This document shows positions 59,259 to 64,000 of a DNA stretch of 64,000 nucleotides, piece by piece. The stretch covers positions 84,057 through 148,056 of the forward strand of contig CAYTLW010000003.1 of the NCBI GenBank assembly GCA_964438735.1, in the 5' to 3' direction. How positions within the stretch are numbered: the first letter of the stretch is position 1; each line of letters opens with the position of its first letter. The position numbers were made by a program, and so were the translations under genes. Under the pieces are notes generated by a model. The model searched no databases, was not told the origin of the DNA, and worked only from the letters and a program-made list of their open reading frames with translations. The DNA comes from CAYTLW01 sp964438735. GTDB taxonomy: Bacteria; Myxococcota_A; UBA9042.

Positions 59259-61079
59259 ATGCCTGACGCGAAGATTCAAGCCCCGCCGCCGCCCCGCACC
59301 TCGCCGCTCCTGCGGTCTGCGTTGACGTTTGTGGTGGCGATCTTCGCCCTGGCACGACCGACCGATGTCGCCGCGGCCAAGCGCAGATCCCGAAAGGCCG
59401 CCGCAGCGAGCGCAAAGCGGGCTGCCAAGGTCAAGAAGGGCAGCGCCGCACGTCGCAAGGCCAGCAGACCGACCAAGAAGGGCAAGCGCAAGGGCAAGGC
59501 CAGCGATCGCGGATCGCCCGCCAAGACCGCCGCGATCTCGGACGTGGTGCCGCTGGTATCCGCCGGGCGGAAGACGAAGAAGCGGAGTTCCGGCGGCGTC
59601 GGCATGGTGCTCGATGGCAGCAAGGGGCGCGTGGTGGTCGCACGCATCGTGCCCGGCGGCCCGGCCGCCAAAGCTGGGGTTCGGGCGGGGGACCAGGTGT
59701 TGGCGGTAGACGGCTGGTCGGTGCCGGCGCAGCCAAAGTCGGCGATGGTCGCGTCCCGAGTGCGGGGCCCTCCCGGCAAACCGGTGGCGCTCCAGGTGCG
59801 CCGATCGGGTGCCTCAGCGCCGCTGCTGTTGAAGGTGATCCGCGGCTCCATGGCTTCGCTCTTCCCGCCTGTGGCCCGTCGGGTGCTCAAGATCGCCCCG
59901 GGCATGGCGTTGCTCGCCAACACGGACAAACGGGCGCTCGGGGTGCTCTTCCCCACCGGCGCCACGAAGGATCAGCTGATCTCCTACCGCTGGGCGGTCG
60001 GCAGACGAGGCACTTCGCTGGGCAAAGGCGGCGCCCGCGTGGGCGACGGCGTGGTGGCCTGGAGCCGAGCTGGCGCGACGATTCAAGTGGCCGATTGGCG
60101 GCTGGACCTCAAACCCGATCTGGCGGGCAACGCGATGGTCGTGGGCGCCTCCACGCGCCCGGTCGCGCCCTTGCGGCAGCAGAACTGGCTGCTGCGGGAG
60201 CCCACGCGGGCCGACTATGTCCTGCCGCGCCCGCCCCGCCGCCCGTATCGCCGCACCTGGCCCGTGGGCACGTGCTCGTTGCGGGCGCAGGTGCGGGTGG
60301 CTGGCAAGGCGGCAAGCGGCCGGCGCCTCGCCCTGGTCCTGCGCAACTCGGCCGGGTTGGAATTGCCGACGGCGACGACCCTCACGGACGCCGCCGGAGT
60401 GGCCTCCTTCGCCATCGAGCCAGCGGCCTTTCGCGTGGTTCGCCTGCACTCTTCGCGCGCGGGTGCGGGTCGCGATCTCTATTACAGCGCGCGCCTGGAA
60501 GATCCGGCGGTGGCCGCTGTATGCGCCCCCAACGATCGACCGACGACATTTGACCTGAACCTGAGCGCCGGTGGCGGACCGCGTGCCCTGTCTGGCGCTG
60601 ATGAAGCGCCTGCGAGCATGGGCAGCCACGCCCTGGTCGGCAAGTCGCTTCCCGTGCAGCGGGTGCGCAAGTGGCTGGGCAAACCGAAGCTACCCGCAAC
60701 GCTGAAGGGGCGAGCGATGGTGGTCTACCTGTGGGCCACCTGGTGCGGCCCCTGCAAGCGGGTATCCCCCATGATGGCCGAGTTGGACGTGCGTTTGCGG
60801 AAGAAGGGCCTCATCTTCGTGTCGGCATCGGTCGATCGCGATGAGACCGCGCTGGATGATTTCGCCGGGCGCCGCCTGCCAGGTTCAGCGCCTATCGCCT
60901 GGCTGGGACCCGCTGCCTTGGAGGATCTGCCCATCCGCGGCATCCCCAGCGCCATCGCCATCGATCACCGCGGCGTGGTCCGCGCGGTACACACGGGCAC
61001 CGGCGTCTCGCTGAAGGCGTGGCTGAACGTGGTCGAAGGCCTGCTCGGAGAGGCCAGAAGCCGGAAGAAGCGCCGATGA
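59259..61079 (+). CDS. Exported PDZ-thioredoxin fusion protein
   Basis: 606 residues from the ATG at 59259. A signal peptide (SALTFVVAIFALARPTDVAA, cleavage near 45) is followed by a Lys/Arg/Ala/Ser-rich linker of about 50 residues, a PDZ domain at about 114-190 (VVVARIVPGGPAAKAGVRAG), a long beta-rich middle and a C-terminal thioredoxin-like domain with LWATWCGPCKRVSPMM (Cys496, Cys499) and a cis-Pro region (IRGIPSAIAID). It resembles a periplasmic TlpA/ResA-type thiol-disulfide protein joined to a PDZ domain. An earlier in-frame GTG at 59163 would add 32 residues. Confidence 0.83.
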   Translation: MPDAKIQAPPPPRTSPLLRSALTFVVAIFALARPTDVAAAKRRSRKAAAASAKRAAKVKKGSAARRKASRPTKKGKRKGKASDRGSPAKTAAISDVVPLVSAGRKTKKRSSGGVGMVLDGSKGRVVVARIVPGGPAAKAGVRAGDQVLAVDGWSVPAQPKSAMVASRVRGPPGKPVALQVRRSGASAPLLLKVIRGSMASLFPPVARRVLKIAPGMALLANTDKRALGVLFPTGATKDQLISYRWAVGRRGTSLGKGGARVGDGVVAWSRAGATIQVADWRLDLKPDLAGNAMVVGASTRPVAPLRQQNWLLREPTRADYVLPRPPRRPYRRTWPVGTCSLRAQVRVAGKAASGRRLALVLRNSAGLELPTATTLTDAAGVASFAIEPAAFRVVRLHSSRAGAGRDLYYSARLEDPAVAAVCAPNDRPTTFDLNLSAGGGPRALSGADEAPASMGSHALVGKSLPVQRVRKWLGKPKLPATLKGRAMVVYLWATWCGPCKRVSPMMAELDVRLRKKGLIFVSASVDRDETALDDFAGRRLPGSAPIAWLGPAALEDLPIRGIPSAIAIDHRGVVRAVHTGTGVSLKAWLNVVEGLLGEARSRKKRR

Positions 61080-61119
61080 ACCCGGCGACAGGCCCCCTCT
61101 GAGGCTCCACCGGTGGTGA

Positions 61120-62313
61120 TCAGGCCGGCGTGGTCTTGTTGCTGGCTGCCGCTTCTTCGCGTTCGCGGACCTCTGCCACGTAGCGTAACAACTCTTCGAC
61201 CGGCACCGCGATCTCCAGCGAGTGGGCGAAGAAGGGCAATTCGGCCAGGGGTTGCTCGCTGGTGCGCACGGCCCGCGCCAGGGAGATGGCGGTCAACGCC
61301 GTCTCGCGTTGGCCGCCGCGCGCCAACAACCAACCCGTCAACTCCAAACGCACGGCCATGCGCAGGCGCTCGGCGTCGTCGATGGTGTCCAGTAGCAGGC
61401 GGGTCCGCAGGGCCACCAACTTGTCGTTCAAGTCGTCGTCGACAACCGCCGGATCGCGCAACCACGGCTCCTTGTCCAGGCCATTGAGCAGTCGGCTGGC
61501 CGGTCGTTCGCCCAGCGGCAGCCAGCGCTGGAAGCAAGACACATCCGCCATGGCCGCGCTGGCCGCGATCCGCTCGTCAACACGTGCTTCGTCACTCGGA
61601 TCGAGGTTCAACTCGATCTCGGCGATAGGTACGACGTCTTCCACCAGTCGGCGCAGCACGGCCACGTCGCCCTCGATGGATCGACCGAGCTTGTCGGCCA
61701 CGTCGAGCGCCCAACGGATGCGACCGACCGCAAAACGGGCGCCGACCTCCACGGTCAGCCCGGTAAACCGCTGGGCCAGATCGTCCAGAACCTGGCGCTG
61801 GCGAGTCCGCGACATGCCGGGGAACCAGGAGGCCGTCTCCAATCCAGTGCGATCGGAGAGAAAGGCGATCATGGCATTCGGGCCGTCCTCGGGAGACCAG
61901 CCCCCCAGGACGATGATCTGACCGCCGGTGCTGTCGAATGACGAGCAATAGCAGGGCAGCGGATCGGGCTTGCGAGCCAGGCTGACCGCCGAACGCGCGA
62001 CCAGCTTTTCGGGCACCTGCAGGCCGCGTTGGCGAGCGCCGAACAGGGCCTTGCGCGCGAGTTTGGCGCCGGCTTTGGAGCCGCCGTGATCGCGCAGGAG
62101 TAAAAGCAGGTCGATGGCGTCCGTATCCGCCGCCTGGGCCGCCAGGGCGAGCTCGAGGTCTTCGCCCAGGGCGGGCTCCAGCAGATCTGGCGTCAGGTCG
62201 AGTTCACCGCTGAGCAGGGCCAGCGCGCGGGCCACGTCGGCGACTCGCTCGACCGGCGCCTGTCCGCTGCGCAGCCACGTCGCCGCCTCGTTGATGCGCT
62301 TGGCTGCTGCCAT
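61120..62313 (-). CDS. Cytoplasmic protein of unknown function downstream of gltX
   Basis: 397 residues without signal peptide or membrane span. It is helical and rich in Ala, Leu, Arg and Asp (AAATWLRSGQAPVERVADVARALALL-like start). Two Cys residues lie close together (LPCYCSSFDS near 118), followed by strands IIVLGGWSPEDGPNAMIAF. An amphipathic C-terminal region (LTGWLLARGGQRETALTAIS) resembles a helical repeat. It starts 3 bases after the gltX stop and is probably translated with it. No family was recognised; tRNA- or translation-linked function is only a positional guess. Confidence 0.55.
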   Translation of the reverse strand: MAAAKRINEAATWLRSGQAPVERVADVARALALLSGELDLTPDLLEPALGEDLELALAAQAADTDAIDLLLLLRDHGGSKAGAKLARKALFGARQRGLQVPEKLVARSAVSLARKPDPLPCYCSSFDSTGGQIIVLGGWSPEDGPNAMIAFLSDRTGLETASWFPGMSRTRQRQVLDDLAQRFTGLTVEVGARFAVGRIRWALDVADKLGRSIEGDVAVLRRLVEDVVPIAEIELNLDPSDEARVDERIAASAAMADVSCFQRWLPLGERPASRLLNGLDKEPWLRDPAVVDDDLNDKLVALRTRLLLDTIDDAERLRMAVRLELTGWLLARGGQRETALTAISLARAVRTSEQPLAELPFFAHSLEIAVPVEELLRYVAEVREREEAAASNKTTPA

Positions 62314-62316
62314 GGT

Positions 62317-63918
62317 TCAACCCTTCTCCGGGCCAAGGCGGCCGCCGGCTTCATGGGCGGCCGCGGCGCGATCCACGGCAAGTTCCGCCTGGGCCAGTTC
62401 CTTTCGGGTCCGGGCCAGCGATTCAGCGATCGGATCCGCCGTGGCCAGCAACCGGCTGACCCGGCGCAGGCGATCCAGCGTCAACGCTCGACCGAGCGTC
62501 ACGATGCTCTCGAATAATGGTGGCGAAGCGGGCTTGCCACTGATGGCCACGCGCACGGCCATGAAGCCATCACCGACGGTGACCTCCGCCTCCGAGACGA
62601 CCTCGCGCAACGCGGCCTCGACAGCCTCTGCCGTCCACTCCGGCGCGGCCTCCAGCCGGGCGATGACGGCGTCGAAGAAGCGCTTCGAGGCGGCGGCATC
62701 CAGGCGCACGGACTTCTTCTTCTTGCTGCCACAACCCACCAGGAGGAAGCGCACTGCGGGCCCGTAGTCCAGGTCGCCGCCAAAGAGAAACGCCGCCGCC
62801 GGCAGATAGCCGGACAGGAGATTCATCCGTTCCTGGGTGAGCTCTGCCGCGTCGACATCGCGCTTGTCCTGGGCGAGCCAATCTCTCGTCACATCCGCCA
62901 GGTCGACTGGGGCCAGGGCGCGAATATACCGACCGTTGATGGCGGCCAGTTTATCCTGGTCGAAGACGGGGCCGCCGATGGAGATCCGACTGAGGTCCAG
63001 CGACGCGGCGAACTCGTCCAGGGTGAAGACCTCGCGCTCGTCGGGCAGGGAGTAGCCCAGCAGACCCAGGAAATTCAGGAACGCCTCTGGCAGGTAGCCC
63101 ACGCGCTGGTAGTACTCCAGGCTGGTCGGGTTCTTGCGCTTGCTGATCTTGCTGCGGTCGGCGTTGCGAAGCAGCGGCATGTGCACAAATACCGGCGGCT
63201 CCCAACCAAACGCGGCATAGAGCGCCACGTGTTTGGGCGTCGAACTGAGCCACTCTTCGGCACGGATGACGTGGGTGATCTCCATGTGGCGATCGTCGAC
63301 CACGTTGGCCAGGTGATAGGTCGGCAAGCCATCGCTCTTGAGCAGCACCTGGTCGTCGATCTGGCCGTTGTTGAAGGTGACCAGGCCGCGCAGCGCGTCG
63401 GGCACCAGGGTCTCGCCCGTTCGCGGGAAGGCCATGCGAACGACGTGTACCTCGCCCGCAGCCGCTCGTTGCGCCGTCTCTTTGGGATCGAGGTCGCGGC
63501 AGAATCCATCGTAGCGAGGATTGTCACGGCGGGCCCGTTGCTCGGCACGCACCTGCGCCAGCCGCTCGGTGGTGCAGAAGCAGCGATAGGCATGGCCGCC
63601 GTCGATCAGCTGCTGGGCGTGGCGGCGGTAGAGTTCGCTGCGCTCGCTCTGGCGATAGGGCCCATAGGAGCCGCCGATATCGGGCCCCTCATCCCAGCGA
63701 AGACCACACCAACGCAACGAGCGCAGGATCGCGGCCTCGCTCTCGGGCGTTGAGCGCTGCTGATCGGTGTCTTCGATGCGCAGGACGAAGCTGCCACCGT
63801 GGTGGCGCGCAAAGGCCATGTTGAAGAGGCCGATGTACGCCGTGCCGACGTGGGGATCACCTGTCGGGCTCGGGGCGATGCGCACACGGACCGGTTTGCG
63901 GGGCACTGCGATGGGCAT
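62317..63918 (-). CDS. gltX: Glutamyl-tRNA synthetase
   Basis: 533 residues, slightly longer than the usual 470-500. It charges tRNA-Glu (or both Glu and Gln tRNAs if Gln is made by amidation). Class I motifs: RIAPSPTGDPHVGTAYIG near 13 (HIGH motif as HVGT at 23-26) and SKISKRKNP near 252-260 (KMSKS motif as KISKR). FVLRIEDTDQQRSTPESEAA and SLRWCGLRWDEGP are classic. The C-terminal anticodon domain carries a SKKKK basic stretch and a 60-residue extension. A good promoter lies just upstream. The unknown 397-residue gene follows 3 bases after the stop. Confidence 0.95.
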   Translation of the reverse strand: MPIAVPRKPVRVRIAPSPTGDPHVGTAYIGLFNMAFARHHGGSFVLRIEDTDQQRSTPESEAAILRSLRWCGLRWDEGPDIGGSYGPYRQSERSELYRRHAQQLIDGGHAYRCFCTTERLAQVRAEQRARRDNPRYDGFCRDLDPKETAQRAAAGEVHVVRMAFPRTGETLVPDALRGLVTFNNGQIDDQVLLKSDGLPTYHLANVVDDRHMEITHVIRAEEWLSSTPKHVALYAAFGWEPPVFVHMPLLRNADRSKISKRKNPTSLEYYQRVGYLPEAFLNFLGLLGYSLPDEREVFTLDEFAASLDLSRISIGGPVFDQDKLAAINGRYIRALAPVDLADVTRDWLAQDKRDVDAAELTQERMNLLSGYLPAAAFLFGGDLDYGPAVRFLLVGCGSKKKKSVRLDAAASKRFFDAVIARLEAAPEWTAEAVEAALREVVSEAEVTVGDGFMAVRVAISGKPASPPLFESIVTLGRALTLDRLRRVSRLLATADPIAESLARTRKELAQAELAVDRAAAAHEAGGRLGPEKG

Positions 63919-63952
63919 GGGCGCGGGGTCCAGCGACGAGGTGGGAGCGCGG

Positions 63953-63982
63953 ACGTTAGTCGCGCCGGTGACGGCGGGTCAA
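63953..63982 (-). promoter_or_regulatory. Possible gltX promoter
   Basis: On the reverse strand TTGACC (63977-63982, 5/6), an 18-base spacer and TAACGT (63953-63958, 3/6) precede the gltX ATG, with an expected start near 63946 and a leader of about 28 bases. Confidence 0.4.
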
Positions 63983-64000
63983 CCCTCAGAGGGGGAAGTG

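Overview
The window is a high-GC (about 65%), gene-dense stretch from a Gram-negative bacterium. Features pointing to the Myxococcota / former Deltaproteobacteria include: a serine/threonine kinase with an N-terminal zinc ribbon, PEGA and TPR proteins, many exported proteins with Cys/Asp-rich 'DNDxDGxxDC' modules, a TolQ-TolR-TolR trio ordered like myxobacterial aglRQS, and a short polysaccharide export protein beside a beta-barrel gene. This placement is inference; there is no rRNA or tRNA. A 10-N scaffold gap at 54574-54583, flanked by homopolymer runs, suggests a draft or metagenome-derived assembly.

Layout. 1-3701 (+): end of a polysaccharide export module (outer-membrane barrel, short Wza-like OPX lipoprotein, Wzc-like BY-kinase). 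3902-7876 (+): DnaK- and DnaJ-like chaperones and ThiL. 7955-12485 (+): an overlapping three-gene unit (Tat-signal protein, anchored VWA-like protein, signal-less amidase/M23-like protein with an effector-like tail), then coaD. 13069-22999 (-): an envelope operon of TPR, coiled-coil and Pro-rich exported proteins behind a good sigma-70-type promoter. 23257-24279 (-): obg. 24663-27515 (+): B12-dependent ribonucleotide reductase with an FNR/Dnr-type palindrome upstream. 27533-35042 (-): gpmI and five exported or lipoprotein genes of unknown function. 35197-37566 (+): two HTH-less cyclic-nucleotide-binding proteins and a tRNA-dihydrouridine synthase. 37580-43704: FmdB-like zinc ribbon, Ser/Thr kinase, TPR-PEGA protein, HEAT-like protein, metzincin-like lipoprotein and a small barrel-like protein. 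43803-49845: ArsA-like ATPase, YfhO-like membrane protein, and ComEC on the opposite strand. 50034-54411 (-): nuclease-like protein, 11-module metal-binding-type lipoprotein, and a porin carrying the same modules. 54692-56696 (-): TolQ/ExbD/ExbD motor. 57234-63918: TPR protein, thiolase, PDZ-thioredoxin fusion, an unknown protein and gltX.

Housekeeping genes (dnaK/dnaJ, thiL, coaD, obg, nrdJ, gpmI, dus, gltX) are interleaved with lineage-specific envelope genes. The best candidates for little-described biology are the TPR/stalk operon (possibly working with a proton-driven motor such as the TolQ-ExbD-ExbD trio), the VWA/amidase/pseudo-M23 unit, and the nuclease/metal-module/porin operon. No phage, insertion sequence, CRISPR array or integrase was seen.
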